Below, in pieces: positions 36,636 to 45,546 of a stretch of 64,000 bases of DNA. Source of the stretch: Pseudazoarcus pumilus (lineage in GTDB: Bacteria; Pseudomonadota; Gammaproteobacteria; Burkholderiales; Rhodocyclaceae); NCBI RefSeq assembly GCF_002872475.1, contig NZ_CP025682.1, positions 2,914,001 through 2,978,000 on the forward strand, in the 5' to 3' direction. The translations under genes were made by a program, and so were the position numbers. Below the pieces are notes generated by a model, which did not search any database, was not told the origin of the DNA, and saw nothing but the letters and a program-made list of their open reading frames with translations. Every line of letters starts with the position of its first letter. Position 1 is the stretch's first letter.

Positions 36636-36959
36636 TCCGCACTCCGGAGGGGCACGCGCACCGCCATGGTGCGCGCGCCCACTGCCCTCACCCCAATCCG
36701 CCACGTGCAGTGCCCTGCCGCTACTGGCACGGCAATTGCTTAGGTCCGCAAGTCCGCCAGGCAGCGGATCGAACCGACATCACAGGAGCAAATGATGGCC
36801 TCATTGCCGTGCGCGACAACGACGGGCCCGCCCGTCGAACGCATTCGCGAACAAGAAATCCTTGACTTCGTGAAGATGGTAAGTAATCTGTTACTTGCAA
36901 AACACGAAAGACCCCTCGAGGGGCACCCCGGATCCCGACATCCAGCCAAGGAGACATCG
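36636..36959. other. Intergenic region of about 320 bases carrying the TRAP operon promoter
   Basis: No gene was recognised. The upstream half contains a GC-rich inverted repeat (GCGCACC/GGTGCGC around 36659-36681) without a T-run, possibly a weak terminator for the M48 gene. The downstream half holds the promoter and operator listed separately. Confidence 0.5.
36862..36898 (+). promoter_or_regulatory. Candidate sigma-70 promoter with overlapping operator for the TRAP operon
   Basis: TTGACT (36862-36867) and TAATCT (36884-36889), 16 bases apart, form a plausible -35/-10 pair. An inverted repeat GTAAGTAA-TCTG-TTACTTGC (36879-36898, 7 of 8 positions paired) covers the -10 element, as expected for a repressor site. 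The TetR regulator encoded at the end of this gene cluster is the obvious candidate to bind it. Confidence 0.55.
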
Positions 36960-37970
36960 ATGAACAAGCCCTTTCACCGCAGCAAGCTCAAAGCACTGGT
37001 CGGCGGCCTCGCGCTCGCCGCACTCGTCCACGCCGGCGGCGTCGCCGCTCAGGTATCGATGAAGTTCCACCACGACCTGCCCGAGGACAGCGCCCAGCAT
37101 CTGGCGGCCGAGAAGTTCAAGGCCGCCGTCGAGGAGCGCAGCGGCGGCGCCATCAAGGTGCAGCTGTTCCCCAACAACGCGCTCGGCGACGACGTCGAGG
37201 CCACCCAGCAGATGCAGTTCGGCGCGCTCGAGTCGGCCATCATCCCGACCGCCAAGCTGTCGAACTTCGTGCCGGCGATGCAGATCGTCGACCTGCCCTT
37301 CCTGTTCCCGTCGCCGGCGATCGCGCACGAGGTGCTCGACGGCAAGGCCGGCGACCAGTTGCTGGCCACCGTCGAGAAGGTCGGACTCAAGGGTGCGACC
37401 TTCTGGGAGAGCGGCTTCAAGCAGTTCACCTGCGACCGCGAGGTGTCCGGTCCGGGCGACTTCGAGGGTCGCAAGGTGCGTGTGATGCAAAGCCCGATCA
37501 TCATGGAGCAGTTCCGCGCGATGGGCGCCAACCCGGTGCCGATCGCCTTCGGCGAGACCTACAACGCGCTGCAGCAGGGTGTGGTCGACTGCCAGGAGAA
37601 CCCGTTGGTATCGATCACCAAGATGAAGTTCTACGAAGTGCAGTCGGATGTCGTGATCAGCAACCATGCCTACCTCGCCTACGCCTTCCTGTTCAGCAAG
37701 CGCTGGTTCGAGGCGCAAAGCCCCGAGCACCAGAAGCTGCTGATGGACGCCGCGCGCGAGATGACGGCCTTCCAGCGCGAGGAGACCGCGCGCCGCGAAG
37801 CCGGCTATGTGGACACCATCAAGGACAGCGGTACGCGCGTGAGCACGCTCGACGACGCGCAGCTCGCGGCCTTCCGCGAGGCCACGGCACCGGTGCATGA
37901 CAAGTTCGCCGAGCAGATCGGTACCGAACTGATGGACGAGTTCAAGCAGGCGATCGCCGCCGCGCGCTGA
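36960..37970 (+). CDS. TRAP transporter substrate-binding protein (DctP family)
   Basis: A protein of 336 residues with a signal peptide (LVGGLALAALVHAGGVAAQ). DctP features are FHHDLPEDSAQHLAAEKFKA, then IKVQLFPNNALGDDVEATQQ, the conserved carboxylate-binding Arg region GRKVRVMQSPIIMEQFRAMG, and FGETYNALQQGVVDCQENPL. The last matches the classic E-x-Y-x-A-L-x-x-G-V-x-D-x-x-E-N-P motif. It binds an organic acid or similar solute in the periplasm for uptake by the two membrane subunits encoded next. The substrate is unknown; the gamma-glutamyltransferase-family enzyme downstream suggests an amino-acid- or amide-linked compound. Confidence 0.92.
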   Translation: MNKPFHRSKLKALVGGLALAALVHAGGVAAQVSMKFHHDLPEDSAQHLAAEKFKAAVEERSGGAIKVQLFPNNALGDDVEATQQMQFGALESAIIPTAKLSNFVPAMQIVDLPFLFPSPAIAHEVLDGKAGDQLLATVEKVGLKGATFWESGFKQFTCDREVSGPGDFEGRKVRVMQSPIIMEQFRAMGANPVPIAFGETYNALQQGVVDCQENPLVSITKMKFYEVQSDVVISNHAYLAYAFLFSKRWFEAQSPEHQKLLMDAAREMTAFQREETARREAGYVDTIKDSGTRVSTLDDAQLAAFREATAPVHDKFAEQIGTELMDEFKQAIAAAR

Positions 37971-37976
37971 ACTTCC

Positions 37977-38009
37977 GCGGGGTCGGCCACCCGTCGGCCC
38001 CGCTCTTTT
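37977..38009 (+). terminator. Intercistronic hairpin with U-run between dctP and dctQ
   Basis: GCGGGGTCGGC pairs with GTCGGCCCCGC (two G-U wobbles) and is followed by TCTTTTC. Such partial terminators are common after the binding-protein gene and allow more of it than of the membrane subunits. Confidence 0.5.
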
Positions 38010-38034
38010 CCCGCCTTTCTTCCGGAGTCTTCCG

Positions 38035-38538
38035 ATGCGGAAACTCGACCTCTTGGTGTCGCGTTCCGAGGAAGTGCTCATTGGCGTGCTCATCCTGAGC
38101 GCCTCGGTGATCCTCTTCTCGAACGTCGTCGCACGCTATGCCTTCAACGCCGGTTTCGCCTGGGCCGAGGAACTGGTGCGTTATCAGATCGTGTGGATGG
38201 TCTTCCTCGGCGCCAGCGTCGCGGCACGCCAGGGCATCCACATCGGCGTGGACCTGCTCATCAAGTTCAGCCCGCCGGCCATCGCCAAGCTCATCGATCT
38301 GCTGGTGCACGCCATCGCCGTGGCCTTCTGCGCCGCCCTGGTGTACTACGGCGTCGAACTGGTCGCGCAGACACGTGCCTTCGGCCAGGTCAGCCCGGCG
38401 CTGCAGATGCCGACATGGATGGTGCAGCTCGCGATTCCCGTCGGCGCCGCCCTGATGGGCGTGCGTTTCACGCAGCAGTTCTTCCGCACACTGCTCGGTC
38501 GCGAGCAGGAAGCGGCCCACCTCGAACAGATCGGGTGA
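38035..38538 (+). CDS. TRAP transporter small permease (DctQ family)
   Basis: A protein of 167 residues with four membrane helices. Typical DctQ elements are ILSASVILFSNVVARYAFNA, then FAWAEELVRYQIVWMVFLGA, then SVAARQGIHIGVDLL and LQMPTWMVQLAIPVGAALMG. It forms the small membrane subunit that associates with DctM. It ends four bases before the DctM start. Confidence 0.9.
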   Translation: MRKLDLLVSRSEEVLIGVLILSASVILFSNVVARYAFNAGFAWAEELVRYQIVWMVFLGASVAARQGIHIGVDLLIKFSPPAIAKLIDLLVHAIAVAFCAALVYYGVELVAQTRAFGQVSPALQMPTWMVQLAIPVGAALMGVRFTQQFFRTLLGREQEAAHLEQIG

Positions 38539-38542
38539 AGCC

Positions 38543-39823
38543 ATGGTCACGACCTTCCTGATTCTTCTCGTCGTGCTGCTGATCCTCGGCGCGCCGATCT
38601 TCATCGCCCTGTCCGGCTCGGTCATGACGGCCATGGGCACGGGCAGCCACGTGCCGCTGGCCATCGTCATCGAGCGCCTGTTCGCGGGCCTCGACAAGTT
38701 CTCACTGATGGCCATCCCGTTCTTCATCCTCACCGGCAGCCTGATGAGCGTGGGCGGGCTGTCGCAGCGCATCGTGCATTTCGCCAACCTGCTGGTGGGG
38801 CGCTTCACCGGCGGCCTGAGCATCACGGCGGTGAGTTCGAGCATGTTCTTCGGCGCGATCTCGGGCTCCAGCCCGGCCACCGTGGTGGCGGTCGGCGGCC
38901 TGCTGTATCCGGCGATGCGCCGCGACGGCTACTCGGGGCCGTTCTCGATCGGCGTGATCATCGCCTCGGGTTCGCTGGGCATCATCATTCCGCCGTCGAT
39001 CGTGATGATCGTCTATGCCGCAGTCACGGGCGTGTCGGTCGGCGCGCTGTTCATGGCCGGCATCGGCGCGGGCGTGCTCTATGCCGCGTGCTTCATCCCC
39101 TACTGCGTGTGGCGCGCCCGGCGCGACGGCGTCAAGCCGATGACGCCGCCGACGCTGCGCGAGCTGTGGCTGGGCCTCAAGGACGCGGCCTGGGGCCTGG
39201 GTGTGCCGGTGGTGGTGCTGGGCGGCATCTACGGCGGCGTGTTCACCCCCACCGAGGCCGCAGCGGTATCGGTGATCTATGCCCTGCTGGTCTCGGCGCT
39301 GATCTATCGAGAGAAAACCCTCGGCCAGCTCTTTCGCACGATGATCGACGCGGCGACAACAACCGCGCAGGTGATGATCATCCTCGCCGCGGCCTCGGTG
39401 CTGGCGTGGTTCCTGACCAGCAACGGGCTCGCGGTGGCGGTGGCCAATGCCGTGCTGTCGCTGTCCGAGAACCCGTACCACATCTTCCTGCTGATCAACG
39501 TCACGGTGCTGATCGTCGGCATGTTCCTCGATGCCGCTTCGATCATGGTGATCCTCGCGCCGCTGTTCTACACCATCGGCATCAAGGTCGGCATCGACCC
39601 GGTGCATCTGGGTGCGGTACTCACCGTCAACGGCGCCATCGGCATGTTCACGCCGCCCTTCGGCCTGAACCTGTTCGTCGCCAGCTCGCTCGGCGGCGTG
39701 AGCTACCTGCAGGCGGTGCGCGGTTCGCTGCCGTTCATCGGCATCGCCATCGCGGCCCTGCTCCTGCTCACCTATCTGCCTGCGGTCAGCATGTGGCTGC
39801 CCAACGCGGTATATGGCGGCTGA
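38543..39823 (+). CDS. TRAP transporter large permease (DctM family)
   Basis: A protein of 426 residues with about 12 helices. DctM hallmarks include FSLMAIPFFILTGSLMSVGG, then MFFGAISGSSPATVVAVGGL, then YPAMRRDGYSGPFSIGVIIA, then GSLGIIIPPSIVMIVYA and VNGAIGMFTPPFGLNLFVAS. It is the Na+-coupled transport channel that works with the DctP and DctQ partners encoded upstream. Confidence 0.93.
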   Translation: MVTTFLILLVVLLILGAPIFIALSGSVMTAMGTGSHVPLAIVIERLFAGLDKFSLMAIPFFILTGSLMSVGGLSQRIVHFANLLVGRFTGGLSITAVSSSMFFGAISGSSPATVVAVGGLLYPAMRRDGYSGPFSIGVIIASGSLGIIIPPSIVMIVYAAVTGVSVGALFMAGIGAGVLYAACFIPYCVWRARRDGVKPMTPPTLRELWLGLKDAAWGLGVPVVVLGGIYGGVFTPTEAAAVSVIYALLVSALIYREKTLGQLFRTMIDAATTTAQVMIILAAASVLAWFLTSNGLAVAVANAVLSLSENPYHIFLLINVTVLIVGMFLDAASIMVILAPLFYTIGIKVGIDPVHLGAVLTVNGAIGMFTPPFGLNLFVASSLGGVSYLQAVRGSLPFIGIAIAALLLLTYLPAVSMWLPNAVYGG

Positions 39824-39847
39824 CCGCCACGGAAACGAGGAAACAGC

Positions 39848-41458
39848 ATGCACTCCAACACTGTGACCGCAGCCGCTCCGCGCGGCGCACTCGCCCACTC
39901 GACCGAGGGCATGGCGACCAGCCCGCACACGCTGGCGACCGAGGCCGGACTGGCCGTGCTGCGCAAGGGCGGCAACGCCATCGAGGCGGCGATCGCGATG
40001 GGCGCGTGCCTGGCCGTGACCTATCCGCACTTCACCGGTCTGGGGGGCGACGCCTTCATGATCGTCGCCGACGCCGCCGGGCGCGTGCGCACACTCTCGG
40101 GTATCGGTCAGGCCGCCGCCCGCCTGCCCGACTACCGCGGCAGCATCCCGACGCGTGGGCCCGGCTCGATGCTGACCACGGCCGCGACCGTAGACACCTG
40201 GGGCCAGGCACACGCGATCTCGCGTGCCGAGTGCGGTGGCACGATGGACTGGGGGGCGTTACTGGAGCCGGCCATCCGGCTGGCGCGCGACGGCTTCCCG
40301 ATCACGCCGTCGCAGCGCTTCTGGCTGGAGTTCCGTGCCGACGAGATGGACGCGCTGCCCGGCGTGGCCGCGCGCTTTCTGCGCGACGGCCAGGTGCCGG
40401 CCGATGGCACGACGATCCGCCAGCCGGATCTGGCGGCCTCGCTCGAATCCATCGCCGAACACGGCCACCGTGACTTCTACGAGGGGCGGCTGGCCGCACG
40501 CATCGCCGCCGGGCTGGCCGCGGCCGGCTCGCCGCTGACGGCCGACGATCTGGCTGCCACCGCGGCGCGTGTCGAGGAACCGCTGCGCGTGGCCTATCGC
40601 GGCGGCGAACTGCTCGCCCATCGGCCGCCCACCCAGGGCATCACGACGCTGGAGATCATGGGCATTCTCGAGCGCTTCGATCTCGCCGCCGTCGCCGAGG
40701 GCAGTGCGGAGCACTACCACCTGCTGGTCGAGGCCGTGAAGCTCGCCTTCATCGACCGCAATCGCCATCTGGCCGACCCGGATTTCTGCGACGTACCCAT
40801 CGACCGCCTGCTCTCGGCCGGCCATCTGTCGGGCTCGGCGGCGACCATCGACCGCAGCCGCGCGCGCGCCTGGCCGCATGCGTTTCGCAACGGCGACACG
40901 GTCTTCCTCGCCGCCGCGGACCGCCACGGCAATGCCGTATCGATGCTGCAGACCCTGTATTACGACTGGGGCAGCGGTGAGGCCGTGGGCGACACCGGCA
41001 TGCTGTGGCACAACCGCGGCGCGGCCTTCAGCCTGGACCCGTCACACCCGAACGTGCTCGCACCGGGCAAGCGCCCGTTCCATACGCTCAACCCTGGCAT
41101 GTATCTGAAGGACGGGCGGGCGCGCCTGCTCTACGGCACCCAGGGCGCGGACGGTCAGCCGCAGACGCTCGCGGCCATCCTCACCCGTCTGATCGACTAC
41201 GAAATGGACCCGCTCGCCGCACTGGCGCGCCCGCGCTTCCTGCTGGGGCGCACCTTCTCCGACAGTCGCGACACGCTCAAGCTCGAGGAGGACGCCGGCA
41301 CCGAGGTCTTCGCCGAACTCGCCCGGCGCGGCCATGAGATCAGCCCGATCGCGGCGCAAAGTCCGCTGGCCGGCCATCCGGGGGCAATCGCCATCGGCCC
41401 GGAGGGCTTCTCCGGCGCACACGACCCGCGCAGCGACGGCGTCGCACTCGGCCTGTAG
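39848..41458 (+). CDS. Gamma-glutamyltranspeptidase-family Ntn hydrolase
   Basis: A protein of 536 residues without an obvious signal peptide, so probably cytoplasmic. The family pattern is clear: ATEAGLAVLRKGGNAIEAAI, then YPHFTGLGGDAFMIV, then PPTQGITTLEIMGILE. At the self-cleavage site GDTVFLAAADRHGNAVSMLQ, a Thr aligns with the catalytic Thr of GGT (normally in T-T-H-x-S). The later GSG/PG motifs differ from classical GGT. It is likely an amidohydrolase that opens a gamma-glutamyl-like or related amide after import by the TRAP system encoded upstream. The substrate is inferred, not shown. Confidence 0.83.
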   Translation: MHSNTVTAAAPRGALAHSTEGMATSPHTLATEAGLAVLRKGGNAIEAAIAMGACLAVTYPHFTGLGGDAFMIVADAAGRVRTLSGIGQAAARLPDYRGSIPTRGPGSMLTTAATVDTWGQAHAISRAECGGTMDWGALLEPAIRLARDGFPITPSQRFWLEFRADEMDALPGVAARFLRDGQVPADGTTIRQPDLAASLESIAEHGHRDFYEGRLAARIAAGLAAAGSPLTADDLAATAARVEEPLRVAYRGGELLAHRPPTQGITTLEIMGILERFDLAAVAEGSAEHYHLLVEAVKLAFIDRNRHLADPDFCDVPIDRLLSAGHLSGSAATIDRSRARAWPHAFRNGDTVFLAAADRHGNAVSMLQTLYYDWGSGEAVGDTGMLWHNRGAAFSLDPSHPNVLAPGKRPFHTLNPGMYLKDGRARLLYGTQGADGQPQTLAAILTRLIDYEMDPLAALARPRFLLGRTFSDSRDTLKLEEDAGTEVFAELARRGHEISPIAAQSPLAGHPGAIAIGPEGFSGAHDPRSDGVALGL

Positions 41459-41492
41459 CCGATAGAATCCGGAACACACCACGGAAGCCCCG

Positions 41493-42182
41493 ATGACCGA
41501 AACCGCATCGCCGCCCAAGACCACCCGACGCAGCGCGCCGCGCCCCCGCCGCAACGCCGGCGAGACGCGCGAACGCCTGCTGCAGGCGGCGACCGCGGAA
41601 TTCTGCGAGCGCGGCTACGACGGCGCACGCATGGAGCGCATCGTGCGTGCGGCCGGCTGCAACATCCGCATGGCGTACCACTACTTCGGGGACAAGGAAG
41701 GCCTGTATCTGACGGTGCTCGAGCACATCTACGAGGATCTGCGCTCCAAGGAGCGGGAACTCAACCTCACACACCTGGAGCCGGTCGCCGGCATGCGTGC
41801 ACTGGTCGAGTTCACCTTCGATCACATGGCCGACCATCCCGAGTTCATTGCGCTGGTGCGCAACGAGAACATGCTCGGCGGGCGCATGCTCAAGAAATCC
41901 GGCAAGGTCGCACAGCAGACCACGCCGCTGGTGGGCATGATCCGCGACACGCTTGTGCGCGGCGAGCGTGCCGGGCTGTTTCGCGCCGGCGTCGATCCGC
42001 TGCAGTTGTATGTCTCCATCCTGTCGCTGTCGCTGACCCACATCTCCAACCGCTACACGCTGTCGACGATCTTCGAGAAGGATCTGGCCGACCCGGCCTG
42101 GCTGGCCGAGCGGCGGCATCACGCGGTCGAGGTCATACTCGCCTACCTGCAATCGAAACCGGCCGTGCAAGCGGCCGGCTGA
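41493..42182 (+). CDS. TetR-family regulator of the TRAP/GGT cluster
   Basis: A protein of 229 residues. After a basic N-terminal tail (TTRRSAPRPRRNAGETRERL), the HTH AATAEFCERGYDGARMERIV, then RAAGCNIRMAYHYFGDKEGL is a standard TetR DNA-binding domain. The ligand domain has the RutR-like pattern EFIALVRNENMLGGRMLKKS. It sits 34 bases after the GGT-family gene on the same strand and probably represses the operon until the transported substrate is present. A matching dyad overlaps the operon promoter at 36879-36898. Confidence 0.85.
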   Translation: MTETASPPKTTRRSAPRPRRNAGETRERLLQAATAEFCERGYDGARMERIVRAAGCNIRMAYHYFGDKEGLYLTVLEHIYEDLRSKERELNLTHLEPVAGMRALVEFTFDHMADHPEFIALVRNENMLGGRMLKKSGKVAQQTTPLVGMIRDTLVRGERAGLFRAGVDPLQLYVSILSLSLTHISNRYTLSTIFEKDLADPAWLAERRHHAVEVILAYLQSKPAVQAAG

Positions 42183-42185
42183 AAC

Positions 42186-42449
42186 TCACTCCTCGGACGA
42201 CCCCGCACGCGACCGCGCCAGCTCGCTCTCGAGCTCGGCCACGCGCGCCTCGAGCGCGTGCAGGCGCTCGCGCGTCTGCGCGAGCACTTCGCGCTGTACG
42301 TCGAAATCCTCTCGCGTGACCAGGTCCATGCGCTCGAAGGCGCTGCCAAGCAGTGCCTTGGCGTTCTTCTCGATGTCCTTGGCCGGACTGGCTTCAGCCA
42401 ATTGGGCGAACTTCGACGCAATCTCGTCGAGGAAGCGGGGGGCGGTCAT
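42186..42449 (-). CDS. ubiK: Ubiquinone biosynthesis accessory factor UbiK (YqiC/BMFP)
   Basis: An 87-residue protein with an amphipathic N-terminus (FLDEIASKFAQLAEASPAKD) and a C-terminal coiled coil (REDFDVQREVLAQTRERLHA, then LEARVAELESELA). This matches UbiK, which trimerises, binds membranes and assists the Ubi complex in aerobic ubiquinone synthesis. The length is normal. It converges with the TetR gene, with three bases between stops. Confidence 0.87.
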   Translation of the reverse strand: MTAPRFLDEIASKFAQLAEASPAKDIEKNAKALLGSAFERMDLVTREDFDVQREVLAQTRERLHALEARVAELESELARSRAGSSEE

Positions 42450-42545
42450 GGAACTCTCCTTTGCATGCGGTTTGCGGCTCGCGCCGTGCTTGCAGGCAGT
42501 GTAGCACCGACATCGGGCGGCACTGGGGCACCTCGATCAGCGCGC

Positions 42546-42560
42546 GCACCACTGTGGTGC
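42546..42560 (+). promoter_or_regulatory. NtrC-like enhancer dyad upstream of glnK
   Basis: GCACCAC-T-GTGGTGC is a perfect inverted repeat matching the known NtrC site form (TGCACC-N-GGTGCA type). It lies about 100 bases upstream of the sigma-54 promoter, the usual enhancer distance. Confidence 0.7.
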
Positions 42561-42656
42561 ATTTGCTGCGTCTCATGCATCGAACATGCGCCGGAGATGC
42601 CTTTTTCCGGCGCTGCGCTTATCCCAATGCATTGTTTCTTCAAGGATTCACAAATC

Positions 42657-42672
42657 TGGCATGGAACGTGCA
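42657..42672 (+). promoter_or_regulatory. Sigma-54 (-24/-12) promoter of glnK-amtB
   Basis: TGGCATGGAACGTGCA fits the sigma-54 consensus TGGCACG-N4-TTGCA with two mismatches. It stands 88 bases before the glnK start and downstream of the NtrC-like dyad, so the operon is expected to be induced by nitrogen limitation. Confidence 0.7.
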
Positions 42673-42709
42673 CACCGGTTGTCGCGAGCACGACTTCTTG
42701 GAGAAGTGA

Positions 42710-43099
<390 letters not shown>

Positions 43100-43112
43100 A
43101 GGGAGCGCGCAC

Positions 43113-44462
43113 ATGAAAACAGCCCTCAAGACCCTTCTCGCGGCAGTCGCGGCCGGCTCGGCCGCTCCTGCGCTGGCGCAGGACGCCGACGTCATGACCA
43201 ACGTGTTCCATCTGCAGTACGCGATGGACACCTTCTACTTCCTGGTGTGCGGCGCGCTGGTGATGTGGATGGCCGCCGGCTTCTCGATGCTCGAGGCCGG
43301 TCTGGTGCGTGGTAAGAACACTGCCGAGATTCTGACCAAGAACGTCGCGCTGTTCTCGATCAGCTGCGTCATGTATCTCGTGTGCGGCTACGCCATCATG
43401 TACGGCGGTGGCATCTTCCTGTCCGGTATCGACGGCGGCGAGAGCCTGGTGCCCGACGCTCTCGGCGCTTTCACGGAGCGCGGCGACTTCACCGGCGACT
43501 CGGTGTACTCGGGCGCGTCCGACTTCTTCTTCCAGGTGGTGTTCGTCGCCACCGCGATGTCCATCGTCTCCGGCGCGGTGGCCGAGCGCATGAAGCTGTG
43601 GGCCTTCCTCGCCTTCGCGGTGGTCATGACCGGCTTCATCTACCCGATGGAAGGCGCGTGGACGTGGAATGGCGACGACGTGTTCGGCATGTACAACCTG
43701 GGTGATCTCGGTTTCTCCGACTTCGCCGGCTCGGGCATCGTGCATATGGCCGGTGCGGCCGCGGCGCTGGCCGGCGTGATCCTGCTCGGCGCACGCAAGG
43801 GCAAGTACGGCCCCAATGGCGAGCCGCGCGCGATTCCCGGCTGCAACCTGCCGCTGGCCACGCTCGGCACCTTCATCCTGTGGATGGGCTGGTTCGGCTT
43901 CAACGGCGGCTCGGTGCTGAAGCTCGGTGACATCGGCAACGCCAACGCGGTGGCGATGGTGTTCCTCAACACCAACACGGCTGCCGCCGGTGGCGCGATC
44001 GCCGCGGTCATCGTCTCCAAGCTGATGTTCGGCAAGGCCGACCTGACCATGCTGCTCAACGGTGCGCTGGCCGGCCTGGTGACGATCACCGCCGAACCGT
44101 CCACGCCGACCCCGCTGCTCGCCACGCTGTTCGGCGCGGCCGGTGGCGTGCTGGTGGTGTTCTCGATCACGGCGCTCGACCGCGTGTTCAAGATCGACGA
44201 CCCGGTGGGCGCGATCTCGGTGCACGGCACCTGCGGCCTGCTCGGTCTGCTGCTCGTGCCGCTGACCAACGGCGATTCGACCTTCTTCGGACAGATCGTC
44301 GGCGCGCTGACCATCTTCATCTGGGTCTTCGGCACCAGCCTGATCGTGTGGAGCATCCTCAAGGCGGTGGTGGGCATCCGCGTCACCGAAGAGGAAGAGT
44401 ACGAAGGGGTCGACCTCACCGAGTGCGGTCAGGAAGCCTATCCGGAGTTCGTCAGCAAATGA
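43113..44462 (+). CDS. amtB: Ammonium transporter
   Basis: A protein of 449 residues with a cleavable signal (LLAAVAAGSAAPALAQ), followed by the 11-helix Amt fold. Diagnostic residues lie in FFFQVVFVATAMSIVSGAVA, then AGSGIVHMAGAAAALAGVIL (first pore His), LWMGWFGFNGGSV and GAISVHGTCGLLGLL (second pore His). The last 25 residues form the regulatory cytoplasmic tail. It conducts ammonium and is gated by the GlnK encoded upstream. A strong terminator follows. Confidence 0.97.
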   Translation: MKTALKTLLAAVAAGSAAPALAQDADVMTNVFHLQYAMDTFYFLVCGALVMWMAAGFSMLEAGLVRGKNTAEILTKNVALFSISCVMYLVCGYAIMYGGGIFLSGIDGGESLVPDALGAFTERGDFTGDSVYSGASDFFFQVVFVATAMSIVSGAVAERMKLWAFLAFAVVMTGFIYPMEGAWTWNGDDVFGMYNLGDLGFSDFAGSGIVHMAGAAAALAGVILLGARKGKYGPNGEPRAIPGCNLPLATLGTFILWMGWFGFNGGSVLKLGDIGNANAVAMVFLNTNTAAAGGAIAAVIVSKLMFGKADLTMLLNGALAGLVTITAEPSTPTPLLATLFGAAGGVLVVFSITALDRVFKIDDPVGAISVHGTCGLLGLLLVPLTNGDSTFFGQIVGALTIFIWVFGTSLIVWSILKAVVGIRVTEEEEYEGVDLTECGQEAYPEFVSK

Positions 44463-44486
44463 TCGACTGCTGAGTCACGAATGCAC

Positions 44487-44512
44487 AGGGGCGCCACGGG
44501 CGCCCCTTTTTC
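44487..44512 (+). terminator. Rho-independent terminator after amtB
   Basis: GGGGCGCC-ACG-GGCGCCCC with a following TTTTT tract, 25 bases after the amtB stop. A textbook terminator. Confidence 0.9.
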
Positions 44513-44552
44513 TTGCCCGCTACGTCGGGCACGGACCCTGCGAACCACGCTT

Positions 44553-44567
44553 GCACCATTTTGGCGC
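44553..44567 (+). promoter_or_regulatory. NtrC-like enhancer site upstream of the TorF porin gene
   Basis: GCACCATTTTGGCGC is a near-perfect dyad of the NtrC type, closely like the site before glnK. It lies about 130 bases upstream of a sigma-54 promoter. Confidence 0.65.
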
Positions 44568-44684
44568 AGCGATGCACCACGGCGCTCGCACAATCCCCTC
44601 TCATGCTGCGAACAACACGGAAATGCACCCAGCCAGAACGCACAACACATTGTTTTTACTACACAAGCGTCGACATTTGGCATC

Positions 44685-44700
44685 TGGCACGGGAAGTGCT
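44685..44700 (+). promoter_or_regulatory. Sigma-54 promoter of the TorF porin gene
   Basis: TGGCACGGGAAGTGCT matches TGGCACG-N4-TTGCW with a single mismatch. It lies 43 bases before the start codon, so the porin is likely nitrogen-regulated with glnK-amtB. Confidence 0.78.
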
Positions 44701-44742
44701 TTTACACAGTCGCGGAAGCACAAATTTTCAAAGGAGAAAACC

Positions 44743-45456
44743 ATGCAGAAACGCATCATCGCCGCGGCCCTCATCGCCGCCACCCCGTTGTTCGGCGCCA
44801 AGCTCGCAATGGCTGACGAACTGCCGATCTCGGCCAACATCAGCATCGTGTCCGACTATGCCTTCCGTGGCATCAGCCAGACCGACCAGCGCCCGGCCCT
44901 GCAGGGCGGTTTCGACTACGCGCACGAGAGCGGTTTCTACGTTGGCGTGTGGGGCTCGAACGTGTCCTGGCTGCAGGATCTGGGCGCCTCGGGCAGCAGC
45001 CTCGAGATCGACCTCTACGGCGGTTACGCCACCGAACTCGGCCCCTTCGGCGTCGACGTCGGCCTGCTGCAGTACTACTACCCCGGCAGCTACGGCGGCA
45101 GCTACAAGGCCGACGGCAACGAGAAGCCGCACACGCTGGAAGGCTACGTCGGCCTGTCCTACGAATTCGTCAGCTTCACCTACTCGCACTCCTTCACCGA
45201 CCTGTTCGGCATCGCCGACTCGAAGAAATCCAAGTACTACGATCTGTCGGCCTCCTACGAGATCATGGAAGGCCTCACGCTGGACGCGCACTACGGTTAC
45301 TCGAGCATCAAGAATGCCGACAACTACAAGGACTGGAGCCTCGGCCTGACCAAGTCCTGGGGCGGCTTCGACTTCGGCCTGCACTACGTCGACACCAGCG
45401 AGAACAGCAGCCTGATGGACGAGCGTTACGTCGTGTCGGTCAGCAAGAGCTTCTGA
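44743..45456 (+). CDS. TorF-family putative outer-membrane porin
   Basis: A protein of 237 residues with a signal peptide (IIAAALIAATPLFGAKLAMA). The mature part is a chain of amphipathic beta-strands: ISIVSDYAFRGISQTDQRPA, then GGFDYAHESGFYVGVWGSNV, then DLYGGYATELGPFGVDVGLL, and a C-terminal aromatic residue (VVSVSKSF) as needed for outer-membrane insertion. This is the Gcw_chp/TorF pattern. AAGGAG precedes the ATG. The sigma-54 promoter and NtrC-like site suggest a role in uptake of nitrogenous solutes, which is inference. Confidence 0.85.
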   Translation: MQKRIIAAALIAATPLFGAKLAMADELPISANISIVSDYAFRGISQTDQRPALQGGFDYAHESGFYVGVWGSNVSWLQDLGASGSSLEIDLYGGYATELGPFGVDVGLLQYYYPGSYGGSYKADGNEKPHTLEGYVGLSYEFVSFTYSHSFTDLFGIADSKKSKYYDLSASYEIMEGLTLDAHYGYSSIKNADNYKDWSLGLTKSWGGFDFGLHYVDTSENSSLMDERYVVSVSKSF

Positions 45457-45519
45457 CCGACACGCCTGAGCAGCAGCGCCTCGGCGTGGTTTTTCTCCTC
45501 CTCTCCCACGCCGGCCCGG

Positions 45520-45546
45520 ATGGGCACCTACGGGTGCCCATTTTTT
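45520..45546 (+). terminator. Rho-independent terminator after the porin gene
   Basis: TGGGCACC-TACG-GGTGCCCA followed by seven T residues. It overlaps the stop codon of the convergent histidine kinase gene. Confidence 0.9.
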
